Positions 43,070-50,452 of a stretch of 64,000 bases of DNA are shown piece after piece. The notes below the pieces were generated by a model, which saw only the letters and a list, made by a program, of their open reading frames with translations, ran no database searches and was not told where the DNA came from. How positions within the stretch are numbered: position 1 is the stretch's first letter; each line of letters opens with the position of its first letter. Origin of the DNA: SZUA-430 sp040080835 (GTDB lineage Bacteria; Pseudomonadota; Alphaproteobacteria; Micropepsales; Micropepsaceae); the NCBI GenBank assembly GCA_040080835.1, contig JBEBHP010000009.1:62001-126000 (forward strand), written 5' to 3'. Both the position numbers and the translations under genes were made by a program.

Positions 43070-43118
43070 CGCCGGACTCGCTTCCGAGCGAGTCCGGCGG
43101 CCATTCGCGGATGGAATG
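43070..43118. repeat. Perfect 13-bp-stem palindrome fused to the dispersed repeat, copy 2
   Basis: CGCCGGACTCGCT (43070-43082), loop TCCG, AGCGAGTCCGGCG (43087-43099) is a perfect hairpin. Its last bases overlap copy 2 of the 20-bp repeat GGCCATTCGCGGATGGAATG (43099-43118). The unit looks like a small palindromic intergenic element; copy 1 at 42398 lacks the hairpin. Confidence 0.7.
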
Positions 43119-43199
43119 AACCTGGCGGGACTTGGGACCTGAATTTCGCGATGGCACAAAGTCGCTCGCGTTGCAGGCAAGCCCCGCCGGGGCAACAAA

Positions 43200-43646
43200 C
43201 TAGTGATGGTGGCGCGTGATGTACCACTTCAGTGCAGCAACGATCTCGGGGATGTTGTGCGTGTGCTCGACCTTTTTGTGCAGTTCGCCGAGGTCCGGGG
43301 TCGCACCATAGTCGTGAATGATGCGGTCGAGTTCATGCAGCGTATGAGCCTTTGCGTGCGCAAAGTCTTTCTCGTGATGTTCGACATGGTCAAGCAGGTG
43401 CTCGATCTCGTCTTCGATCTTGTCTTCCTTGCTGTCGGCCTTTGGTGCAGCAGCGTCCATGCGCGGCGACACGCGGGCAGAAGCCAGCGCATGAATGACT
43501 TCCAGAGGCACTTTCACGTCTTTGCTTTTCGACGAACGGCCCAGCACAAAGCCACCGGAAAAGATTGTCATCGTTAGAAGTGCGGCGACACTGAAGAATT
43601 CAAGTTGCGCCGTCGTCAATGCGTTGATGCTCTGCAGAAGTTCCAT
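43200..43646 (-). CDS. Hypothetical membrane-anchored, His/Glu-rich coiled-coil protein
   Basis: The ATG at 43646 follows a GGGGGCG site and gives 148 residues. An N-terminal anchor is seen (LEFFSVAALLTMTIFSGGFVLG), followed by a basic patch. A highly charged helical segment then runs from about residue 65: KEDKIEDEIEHLLDHVEHH, EKDFAHAKAHTLHELDRIIHD. It ends in ITRHHH. Histidine is unusually frequent, which could bind metal, but I recognise no family. It stands alone on the minus strand. Confidence 0.6.
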   Translation of the reverse strand: MELLQSINALTTAQLEFFSVAALLTMTIFSGGFVLGRSSKSKDVKVPLEVIHALASARVSPRMDAAAPKADSKEDKIEDEIEHLLDHVEHHEKDFAHAKAHTLHELDRIIHDYGATPDLGELHKKVEHTHNIPEIVAALKWYITRHHH

Positions 43647-44112
43647 TGTTACGCCCCCAGTTAACTTTCGCCGCATGTAGCAAATGGATCGGTGGATGTC
43701 AGTGCATTTTGAGGTCACGCTCGTCATTTCAGAAATTGTTGTGCCTGCTGCGCTACATGGCGCAAATGACATTTCTCCTCTCGACGGAATCACAAGTACC
43801 CGTTTCGTCTGGTACGAATGCGTTCGTGGAGAATTGCGCTCTCCATTGCGAATTTCATTTCGAATTTCGCCTCAAGAGAGAATTTTGTCGGGTGGCGTTC
43901 GGTCGCAGTATTTGAAGCAGAAATATTTGTGTTCGCGGTTTGGATGGGAAGGGAAGTGGCAAACGGGGAACTGACCGTAGGCGGCACCAGATTGGAAGCA
44001 CTCAACGGTTCTCGGGATGCGCCATCATTATGTCCCCGAAGAAGCCGTCTTGTGCAGCCTGTTTCCCCCGTCGCGGATTGCCAGCGACGCCAGGTACGCG
44101 ACTTGCAGGTTT
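43647..44112. other. Gene-free, locally A+T-rich stretch
   Basis: Over 466 bases no credible gene is seen. The sequence around 43840-43890 is richer in A+T and carries a 12-bp phased direct repeat (CGAATTTC at 43849-43856 and 43861-43868). Near 44054-44100 a segment resembles, as a diverged reverse complement, the sequence at 43142-43197 (shared CCCCG-rich and TTGCC, ACGC, GCGACTT blocks), again pointing to a scattered repeat. Confidence 0.45.
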
Positions 44113-45120
44113 TTACGCAGGTGTCCCGGCGCTCAGATTGGCAAGGAATTGCCGGGTGCAGGCCTCCCAGGAATAGGTCAGCGCAAAGTCGCGACAGGCG
44201 CGTGGATCCAACGGCAGGCATCTCATGGCAGCTGATTTGAGATCTTCGCTGAGCGTACCGATTTTTGCGTTGTCTCCGATGATGTCGCCCGGGCCATGAA
44301 CCGGATAGGCCGCAACCGGCAGGCCGCTCGCAAGCGCCTCAAGGACAACCAGGCCAAATGTGTCTGTGCGCGATGGAAACACGAACACGTCTCCGGCTGC
44401 ATAATAGCGCGCGAGTTCATCGCCGAATTTTGGTCCCACGAAAGTCACGTCGGGATAAAGTATCTTCAGGTCTTCGATTTGCGGGCCGTCGCCGACGACA
44501 AGCTTTGATCCCGGAAGGTCAAGCCTCAGGAAGTCCTCGATGCTCTTTTCGATTGCAACGCGCCCGACATAAAGGAATACCGGTCGGGGAAGTGTCAGCC
44601 AGCTTTTGTCCTGGGGTCGAAATCGCCCTGTATCGACACCGCGCGACCACAGCCTCAGATTCTTGAATCCGCGCGCAGCCAGGTCACGCTCCAGAGTCTT
44701 TGTGGCAACCATCACCGCCGTAGCCGGCCCGTGGAACCATCGGAGCCCGGCATAGGGCAGGAACGCCGAGATGCCGAAGCGGGCTCTGATGTACTCGGGA
44801 AAGCGTGTGTGGAACGAAGTCGTGAACGGCAGGCGTCGCTGGAGGCAGTTGCGCCTCATCGACAGCCCAAGCGTGCCCTCCGTCGAAATATGGATGCGGT
44901 CAGGTTGGAATTCATCGATGATTTGTCCAATCCGCGGCCGCGTGAAGATCGCGAGCTTGATCTCCGGATAGGTTGGCATCGGGATTGTGCGGAAACCGTG
45001 TGGCGTTACAAACCGCACTTCATGCCCGAGCTTCTCAAGTTCAGCGGCGGTGTGTTCAAGCGTCCTGACGACGCCATTGACTTGCGGCGCCCACGCATCC
45101 GTCGAAATCAGGATGCGCAT
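44113..45120 (-). CDS. GT4 glycosyltransferase (GDP-mannose-type mannosyltransferase-like)
   Basis: I start at the ATG at 45120 (MRILISTDAWAPQVNGVVRTLE), giving 335 residues, the family's usual length. The GT-B fold shows in NGVVRTLEHTAAELEKLGHEV, TSFHTRFPEYIRAR, the linker PVFLYVGRVAIEKSIEDFL, and the nucleotide-binding E-x7-E segment RTDTFGLVVLEALASGLPV. Relatives add mannose or glucose to lipids such as diacylglycerol or phosphatidylinositol. The upstream 51 codons are not conserved-looking. It is monocistronic. Confidence 0.87.
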   Translation of the reverse strand: MRILISTDAWAPQVNGVVRTLEHTAAELEKLGHEVRFVTPHGFRTIPMPTYPEIKLAIFTRPRIGQIIDEFQPDRIHISTEGTLGLSMRRNCLQRRLPFTTSFHTRFPEYIRARFGISAFLPYAGLRWFHGPATAVMVATKTLERDLAARGFKNLRLWSRGVDTGRFRPQDKSWLTLPRPVFLYVGRVAIEKSIEDFLRLDLPGSKLVVGDGPQIEDLKILYPDVTFVGPKFGDELARYYAAGDVFVFPSRTDTFGLVVLEALASGLPVAAYPVHGPGDIIGDNAKIGTLSEDLKSAAMRCLPLDPRACRDFALTYSWEACTRQFLANLSAGTPA

Positions 45121-45425
45121 GCGGCCTCTGGACCAGTGAGCGGTGGCTCCTGCCGATGAAGCAGAATCGATGGGCTTTGCTGAAACACTCGCTAACTTGC
45201 CCCGGCCACCAGAGCCATACAACCGCAGGAAACAGCGTTTCCCCTGATCAAGCAGTTGCAAGTGTTGCTGCACTGCAGCAATTTTTGAATTTGATCGTTT
45301 GCCTGAAATTTCACAGGCGGTGCCGTTTTAAACGGTAGCAAATTCAATGGGTTACAGTGTAGTAAATGCATTGTGATGAATATTTAACACTTGATTTATT
45401 CGTACGACGAGCCATATTTGTGCAG
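45121..45425. other. Gene-free leader region
   Basis: No coding region is credible. Part of this stretch is A+T-rich (45275-45420). It must contain the promoter of the glycosyltransferase on the minus strand, and on the plus strand TTGATT (45391-45396) and ATATTT (45414-45419) with a 17-bp spacer resemble a promoter for a possible small RNA. Confidence 0.4.
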
Positions 45426-45522
45426 CGCAGTAAGGAGTTTCCTTGCTCCGTTGCCCTTCTTTGGGCGTTTCCTCCCTTAACTTGGGCCGCCGGGCTAACG
45501 CCTTGCGGCCTCTTTCTTTTTT
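45426..45522 (+). ncRNA. Candidate small RNA with terminator
   Basis: Downstream of the promoter-like boxes, about 97 bases contain GGAG-N8-CTCC (45434-45449), GCCC-TTCTTT-GGGC (45453-45466), an anti-SD-like TTTCCTCCC single-stranded stretch, and a terminator hairpin GGCCGC (45485-45490)/GCGGCC (45505-45510) followed by TCTTTCTTTTTT. No protein gene ends here on the plus strand, so an independent transcript is a reasonable explanation. Existence and ends are inferred. Confidence 0.35.
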
Positions 45523-45546
45523 GGGTCGCCCGCGACAGGTCTGCGA

Positions 45547-46092
45547 TCAGAGTTTCCAGGCACCTTGCGCCGGAGGCAGCGTCTCGTCACCGCCGTTGAG
45601 TGCCTTCTGCATCATGCAGATATCGACCCAGCGCCCAAGCTTGAAACCTGCCGATCGCACTGTTCCCGAGTGGGAGAATCCGAATTTGCGATGCAGCCCG
45701 ATCGAGCCCGCATTGAGACTGTCACCGATGACCGCCACTACCTGCCGTGCCTGGATCGCCTCGCACCGGATGAGCAGTGGCGCCATCAGCGCAGTACCAA
45801 CACCCCGCCCGCGCTGGTCGTCCCGAATGTAGACGGAGTCTTCGATCGTGTAGCGATAGCCAGGGCGGGGCCTGAAAGTCGATGCGTAGGCGTACCCGAC
45901 GATGCCATCGGCACTCTCGGCAACGAGAAAGGGAAGGCCAAGATCCCGAATGCCTCTCCATTTCTCTTCGAATTCTGAAATGCCCGGAGGCACGAACTCG
46001 AAAGTGCCAAACCCATGCAACACGTGGTGCGCATAGATGGCTGTCAGCGCGGGAATGTCCTGCGCGATCGCATCACGAACCTCGATGCTCAT
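45547..46092 (-). CDS. GNAT acetyltransferase, phosphinothricin acetyltransferase family
   Basis: The 181-residue enzyme has IYAHHVLHGFGTFEFVPP, GYAYASTFRPRPGYRYTIEDSVYI, and the acetyl-CoA loop RGRGVGTALMAPLLIRCEA, followed by GFSHSGTVRSAGFKLGRWVDICMMQ. These mark the Pat/YncA group, which acetylates amines such as phosphinothricin, methionine sulfoximine or amino-acid-derived compounds. The ATG overlaps the stop of the upstream N-formylglutamate amidohydrolase by four bases, so they are co-translated. Confidence 0.9.
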   Translation of the reverse strand: MSIEVRDAIAQDIPALTAIYAHHVLHGFGTFEFVPPGISEFEEKWRGIRDLGLPFLVAESADGIVGYAYASTFRPRPGYRYTIEDSVYIRDDQRGRGVGTALMAPLLIRCEAIQARQVVAVIGDSLNAGSIGLHRKFGFSHSGTVRSAGFKLGRWVDICMMQKALNGGDETLPPAQGAWKL

Positions 46093-47009
46093 TGGGCCGC
46101 TTGGCCGGTGGATGTGATGGCAGGCTGCAGGAACCGCCAGTCAATTTCGCTGATCGCGCGGATCAGCGTTGTGACGGCCGTCGTCACGCGCCGCAGGCCC
46201 GCCGTGCGCTCCATGCGGTCTTCGTCCATGTAAAGCGCACGGTTTATCTCGATTTGCAGCGTGTGCAGGCCGACATGGGGGCGCCCGTAGTGCTCGGTCG
46301 TATATCCGCCTGCATAAGGATTGTTGCGGACCACGGCAAAGCCCTGTAGCGAAAGCGCACGCTCGATCATGTCCGTCAACCGGCGTGCACACGAAGATCC
46401 ATATCGATCACCGAGGATGATATCCGGGCGCGTCGCGCCGATGTCCTGGTCAAGCGGTCCGCCAACGGAAGGCATCGAGTGACAGTCAATCAGCACCGCG
46501 TAGTTGAACTTCTTGTGTGTCGATTCAAGCAGGCCGCGCAGCGTCGTGTGATACGGCTTGTAGTAACTGTCGATGCGCGCCAGCGCTTCCTGGAAGCTGA
46601 GCTTGCGTGGGTAAATCTCCGCGCCATCGCGCACGACCCTGGCAAGAGTGCCAAGCCCGGCAAGGACGCGCGGACTGCGGGTATTCACATATTGCGGCAG
46701 TGGCGAATCAAACATCGCCTGGTCGAGCTCGTACGCTTCGCGGTTTGGGTCGACAAAGGCCCGTGGAAAGTGGGCCTTGAGAAGCGGCGCGCCAAACACC
46801 GGCGCTGCGCCGAAGATCTCGTCGACAAAGCTGTCTTCTGACCGCCGAATGGCTGTGCCGTCCAGTTTTGTGGCTTGCAGAAAGGACTTAGGGTAAACGC
46901 GCCCTGAGTGTGGAGACGCGAAAATAAACGGTAAAGTTTGTTCCGAGGGTGCCAGGACCTCGAACGGTGGGTCTATGGCAAGGCTTCGCCTTTCGCCGCC
47001 GATTCGCAA
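46089..47009 (-). CDS. N-formylglutamate amidohydrolase family protein
   Basis: The 306-residue protein has LPFIFASPHSGRVYP with the first zinc-binding His, AHFPRAFVDPNREAYELD, VLIDCHSMPS with another metal ligand, and YTTEHYGRPHVGLHTLQIEINRALYMDE. These are the family's hallmarks. The known reaction frees glutamate and formate in histidine breakdown; many alphaproteobacterial copies lie outside hut operons, as here. A TTG at 47009 is the only long-frame start; no ribosome site is clear, so the true N-terminus may be shorter. It diverges from cpdR. Confidence 0.88.
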   Translation of the reverse strand: MRIGGERRSLAIDPPFEVLAPSEQTLPFIFASPHSGRVYPKSFLQATKLDGTAIRRSEDSFVDEIFGAAPVFGAPLLKAHFPRAFVDPNREAYELDQAMFDSPLPQYVNTRSPRVLAGLGTLARVVRDGAEIYPRKLSFQEALARIDSYYKPYHTTLRGLLESTHKKFNYAVLIDCHSMPSVGGPLDQDIGATRPDIILGDRYGSSCARRLTDMIERALSLQGFAVVRNNPYAGGYTTEHYGRPHVGLHTLQIEINRALYMDEDRMERTAGLRRVTTAVTTLIRAISEIDWRFLQPAITSTGQAAQ

Positions 47010-47286
47010 CGCATTTAACCTTTGTTTGACATGCGGAGTGGAGCATTGAAGGCGGGCTGTTTCAAGCCCGGATCAAATACCGTACTGGTTGAAAAGTAAG
47101 GGAAATGAAGGCAAGAGCTTGGCTAACAGCTGCAATAGACCTTACACTGTGGCATTATTCGATATCGAACCGGGCGCCGACTGGATGAAATGGCGTTCTG
47201 GGCAAGCTTGAACAGCCTCGAAATCGGTAAAAAGAAACTCCGCGCAACGCGGAAGTGGCAATGGTAAACGGGGGCACGTAAGTACA

Positions 47287-47652
47287 ATGGCGAAAATTCT
47301 TCTCGCCGAAGATGACGAATCGATGCGCCGTTTCCTGACGACAGCGCTCGAAAAAGCGGGTCACGAAGTTGCTTCGTTTTCGCAGGGCGATGAGGCTTTT
47401 GATTGCCTCTCGCATGGCAACGCCTTTGATCTGTTGCTGACGGACATCGTCATGCCGGTCATGGATGGAATCGAACTCGCCAGGAAGGCCGCGGAAGTAG
47501 CGCCGAAGATGAAGATCATGTTCATCACGGGCTTTGCGGCGGTGGCGCTGAATCCAAAGTCCAATGCGCCGAAGGATGCGAAGGTCCTGTCCAAACCTTT
47601 CCACTTGCGCGACCTTGTCACGGAAGTCGAACGCTTCATGGCCGCCGCGTAG
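47287..47652 (+). CDS. cpdR: Single-domain response regulator CpdR
   Basis: The 121-residue protein is one receiver domain: acidic pocket AEDDESMRRFL, phospho-acceptor Asp53 in LLLTDIVMPVMDGIELARK, Thr in MFITGFAAVAL and Lys in VLSKPFHLRDL. The MPVMDGIELAR and FITGFAAVAL stretches, and the alanine-ended tail (FMAAA), match CpdR. Unphosphorylated CpdR directs ClpXP to substrates at the cell pole, and thereby controls CtrA and others. The alanine end fits its own proteolysis. Neighbours (amidohydrolase, tRNA-Val) match its common alphaproteobacterial setting. Confidence 0.92.
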   Translation: MAKILLAEDDESMRRFLTTALEKAGHEVASFSQGDEAFDCLSHGNAFDLLLTDIVMPVMDGIELARKAAEVAPKMKIMFITGFAAVALNPKSNAPKDAKVLSKPFHLRDLVTEVERFMAAA

Positions 47653-47713
47653 CTTAACATTTCGTTTACCGCTTGCGACAGACTCTGCTCCCGAACCTGA
47701 TTTCGGGGGTGGA

Positions 47714-48211
47714 ATGTCGGCTGAAGGAAAGTTCGCCTGTTTCGCGCTGGGCTTGATGGCACTTGTGCCAATGGCTTGTGCGCGCGCTGACGAAGTACCA
47801 GAGCCTGTGGTGAAAGCCGTGATGGCACAGACCGAAGAACTGCTGCTGAGGTCCGGTGTTGATGTTGTTGGCTACGCCTCGACCCAGGCGCCCCGCGTCG
47901 AAACGGTCTCCAGGTCTCATGTCATGCTTTTCGGCAATGACGGGGCGTTTGTGCTGGGCCACATTTATCTCAACGGGGACGCCATCCTCGACTGCCAGAA
48001 GCTGAACCTGCTCCACGAAATGGTCCACGACGCGACATTGAAGTTCCGACTTTTCAGGACGGTCTCCAACGGCGACGTTCGGACCATGGTTGAAGCCCTT
48101 GCAGATCAGGTCACCGAAATGGCCGCCGAAAGTCCGTACCGGCCTGGCTGTGTGACCCAGCGTCACTTCGGCATTTCGGGGGCGGAATTGGTGAGTTTGG
48201 CGACGCGTTGA
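47714..48211 (+). CDS. Secreted DUF6647-like protein with HExxH motif
   Basis: From the ATG at 47714 (GGGGGTGG site) the product has 165 residues. A signal peptide ends near MACARADEVPEP. The motif LLHEMVHDATLKF contains HEMVH, the HExxH signature of zinc peptidases, and Cys residues in ILDCQK and RPGCVTQ may form a disulfide. DUF6647 is uncharacterised, so peptidase activity is only suggested. It follows cpdR by 61 bases on the same strand. A near-match to the CtrA site (TTAA-N7-TTTACC) lies at about 47655-47670. Confidence 0.7.
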   Translation: MSAEGKFACFALGLMALVPMACARADEVPEPVVKAVMAQTEELLLRSGVDVVGYASTQAPRVETVSRSHVMLFGNDGAFVLGHIYLNGDAILDCQKLNLLHEMVHDATLKFRLFRTVSNGDVRTMVEALADQVTEMAAESPYRPGCVTQRHFGISGAELVSLATR

Positions 48212-48299
48212 CCGCTCGGCAGCGCTTGTATTCGCTCCCGCACGCCGCTATAGGAAACGCCTTCTCGCAAGCCCCTTTGGGGGACGATTGCCAGAGAGT

Positions 48300-48374
<75 letters not shown>

Positions 48375-48468
48375 TTCTCATCCCGCCACCGCACGACGCC
48401 AAATTTCGCCTAACATGCCGTCAGGTGATTCGGCCACGCGCTTGGGGGCGCGGGTGGAGGACGGGGAC

Positions 48469-49101
48469 ATGACTGCCTTCATGCGAAGATACTGGGCTGA
48501 GATGGCGGTCGCGGCTTTTCTTGCCGTCATGATCCCGATCGGCTGGTCGCTGACCGCAAACCGGCAGGTCGCCTATGCGCCCTGCCTGGTAAGAGTGCTT
48601 GCAGTGCTCAAGGCGGATCCCGCGGCAGCAAAGGTCGTGGCAGTCGATGGTACACCTGTGACGCCGGATGCTGATCCTTGCGCCGGGGCCGCTGAAACCG
48701 CGCGCGACACGAACCGCGCCATCGGCGACCTGCTGATGGCTGACCGGACTCTATTTGCAAGGCTGCCCGGCTTGCTGAAATCGGCTGGCATGTCATGTCG
48801 CTCGGATCGTGTTTCTATGACGTGTGACTGCAGGGCAAGCGGACCATTTGTGATCGCCAATCCAGGCGCCTACTGCACGTCGCTTGTAACCCTGCCGTTG
48901 CCGTTTGAGCGGGCGCTCACGCTCGACGTGAGCATTCGATCCGCCAACCTGGACGGAAAGACAGTCCGGTTGGGGCGCTACGTCGTCGAGATGACCTACG
49001 ACTCTGGCTTCATGGACCCCGGGAACGGAGCCCGTCCAGCGGCGCCATCGCGTACGCGGAACAGCGTGATTGCTTTGTCGCAACGCAAACACAGCCGATG
49101 A
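48469..49101 (+). CDS. Hypothetical membrane-anchored cysteine-containing protein
   Basis: The ATG at 48469, with GGAGG nine bases before it, gives 210 residues. An N-terminal anchor or signal (EMAVAAFLAVMIPIGWSL) is followed by an extracytoplasmic domain with Cys residues near YAPCLVRVL, DADPCAGA, GMSCRSDRVSMTCDC and GAYCTSL. The number of cysteines suggests disulfides. No family is recognised. It is just downstream of tRNA-Val and runs convergently towards the serine protease gene. Confidence 0.6.
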   Translation: MTAFMRRYWAEMAVAAFLAVMIPIGWSLTANRQVAYAPCLVRVLAVLKADPAAAKVVAVDGTPVTPDADPCAGAAETARDTNRAIGDLLMADRTLFARLPGLLKSAGMSCRSDRVSMTCDCRASGPFVIANPGAYCTSLVTLPLPFERALTLDVSIRSANLDGKTVRLGRYVVEMTYDSGFMDPGNGARPAAPSRTRNSVIALSQRKHSR

Positions 49102-49135
49102 ACCGACTGGGAAAGTGCGCCTCGGGAACGTCAGC

Positions 49136-50341
49136 TCAGTTCTTGTAGCAGCCGACAATGCCGGTGAACTTCTCCGCCGTCTTGCCGACATCGGCCGCAC
49201 TTGGCACGGGTGGCGGCAAGGTTGTTGCCCCGGCTTTGATGGCCGCGGGCTTCAGACCGTCATCCCGGTTATAGTTCACGTTGTTGGAGTCGAGGAATGT
49301 CCGCAGCACAGCCGCCTTCAGTGCGAAGTTCACGTTCTGCGAGATGTCGCCAGTCGCCTTCAGTTCCCGCGCGGCATTCAGCTTCGAGGTAACAATGCCG
49401 ACGACGCGACCCTGGTGGTTCAGGACCGGCCCGCCGGAATTTCCCAACTGGATCGGCGCTGACATCTGGAAGTAACGCGTATCGTCACGAAGCCCGGACA
49501 GTGCCGTGACCGACCCTTTTGTCAGGTTGCCCGTGCTCGCCAGCTGGCCAAGCAGCGGATAGCCGAACACGATGACGTCGTCGCCGGACCGCAGTTTCTC
49601 GGGATCCTGAAACACGGCATAGGACTTTGGCTTGTCACTGACATGCAGCAGCGCAAGGTCATTCATCGGATCGGAGGCCAGGACCGATGCATTCGTGGAA
49701 TCGCCGCCGTTCAGCAGGAACGAGACCGCGCCGCATTGCTGGACCACGTGATAGTTCGTAACAACCGAACCTGTATTGTCGATGACAAAGCCGGTCCCGG
49801 TCCGCACCAATTGAGGCGCACTGCCGCTGCCGCCTTCTGCCGGTTTGCCATCAGCCGGAGCTGGCTGGGGCGACGGCGGTGCAGAAGCCTGAAGCTGTGA
49901 TAGTCGCGTAACTGCCACATCGGGGAATTCAAACCCGTCACACAGGCTGATCACCGCGCCCTGGCACTTGTGGCTGGCCTTGTCAGAGCCCGAGCGGTCA
50001 ATGCTGCGCTGGTAGTATTGCCGCGCAAGCTCCATTTCGGCCATACCCTCGGCGGCGCGACCAAGATAATACCAGTTGAGGTCGTTGTTGATGCCCTTGC
50101 GCTGGATCAGGTCGGCAAGCTCGCGCCATTCTCCCGCAGCCAGGTGTTCATAGGCTGCATCCCGATAAAGCGCCCACTCGGCAGCTTCTATCGTTCCCAT
50201 GGGAAGCGTAATATTGGCACCGCGAAAGGCGTCAAACCTCGCCATCGCTGCCTGGTCGTTCTTGTTGACGGCAGTCGATGCACAGCCCGCAAGAGCGCCC
50301 GCAACCCCCAATGAACCAATAAGCAAATATGCTAGCCGCAC
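49136..50341 (-). CDS. Trypsin-like serine protease lipoprotein (S1C/DegP-like domain)
   Basis: A GTG at 50341 begins a good lipoprotein signal (VRLAYLLIGSLGVAGALAGC), giving 401 residues; an in-frame codon further upstream is less suitable. After a short helical-repeat region (WYYLGRAAEGMAEMELARQYY, Sel1/TPR-like) comes the protease domain with His in VVTNYHVVQQC, Asp in DPMNDLALLHV and Ser in APIQLGNSGGPVLN. No PDZ domain follows, unlike DegP. It probably sits in the envelope and cleaves misfolded or specific proteins. It lies downstream of the L,D-transpeptidase on the same strand. Confidence 0.82.
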   Translation of the reverse strand: MRLAYLLIGSLGVAGALAGCASTAVNKNDQAAMARFDAFRGANITLPMGTIEAAEWALYRDAAYEHLAAGEWRELADLIQRKGINNDLNWYYLGRAAEGMAEMELARQYYQRSIDRSGSDKASHKCQGAVISLCDGFEFPDVAVTRLSQLQASAPPSPQPAPADGKPAEGGSGSAPQLVRTGTGFVIDNTGSVVTNYHVVQQCGAVSFLLNGGDSTNASVLASDPMNDLALLHVSDKPKSYAVFQDPEKLRSGDDVIVFGYPLLGQLASTGNLTKGSVTALSGLRDDTRYFQMSAPIQLGNSGGPVLNHQGRVVGIVTSKLNAARELKATGDISQNVNFALKAAVLRTFLDSNNVNYNRDDGLKPAAIKAGATTLPPPVPSAADVGKTAEKFTGIVGCYKN

Positions 50342-50452
50342 GTGTTTCGCTCGCCGGAAATGATGCCGGCGGCCCCCAAAGCCCCAACACACATAGTGAT
50401 ATATCGGATCAGGCGAGTACGCCAGACCGAGATTCACCCAATGCGCACCGGA

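Noticed and set aside
43038..43099. Hairpin array considered as a CRISPR or integron site
   Set aside because: The hairpins differ from each other, there are no regular spacers and no Cas or integrase genes.
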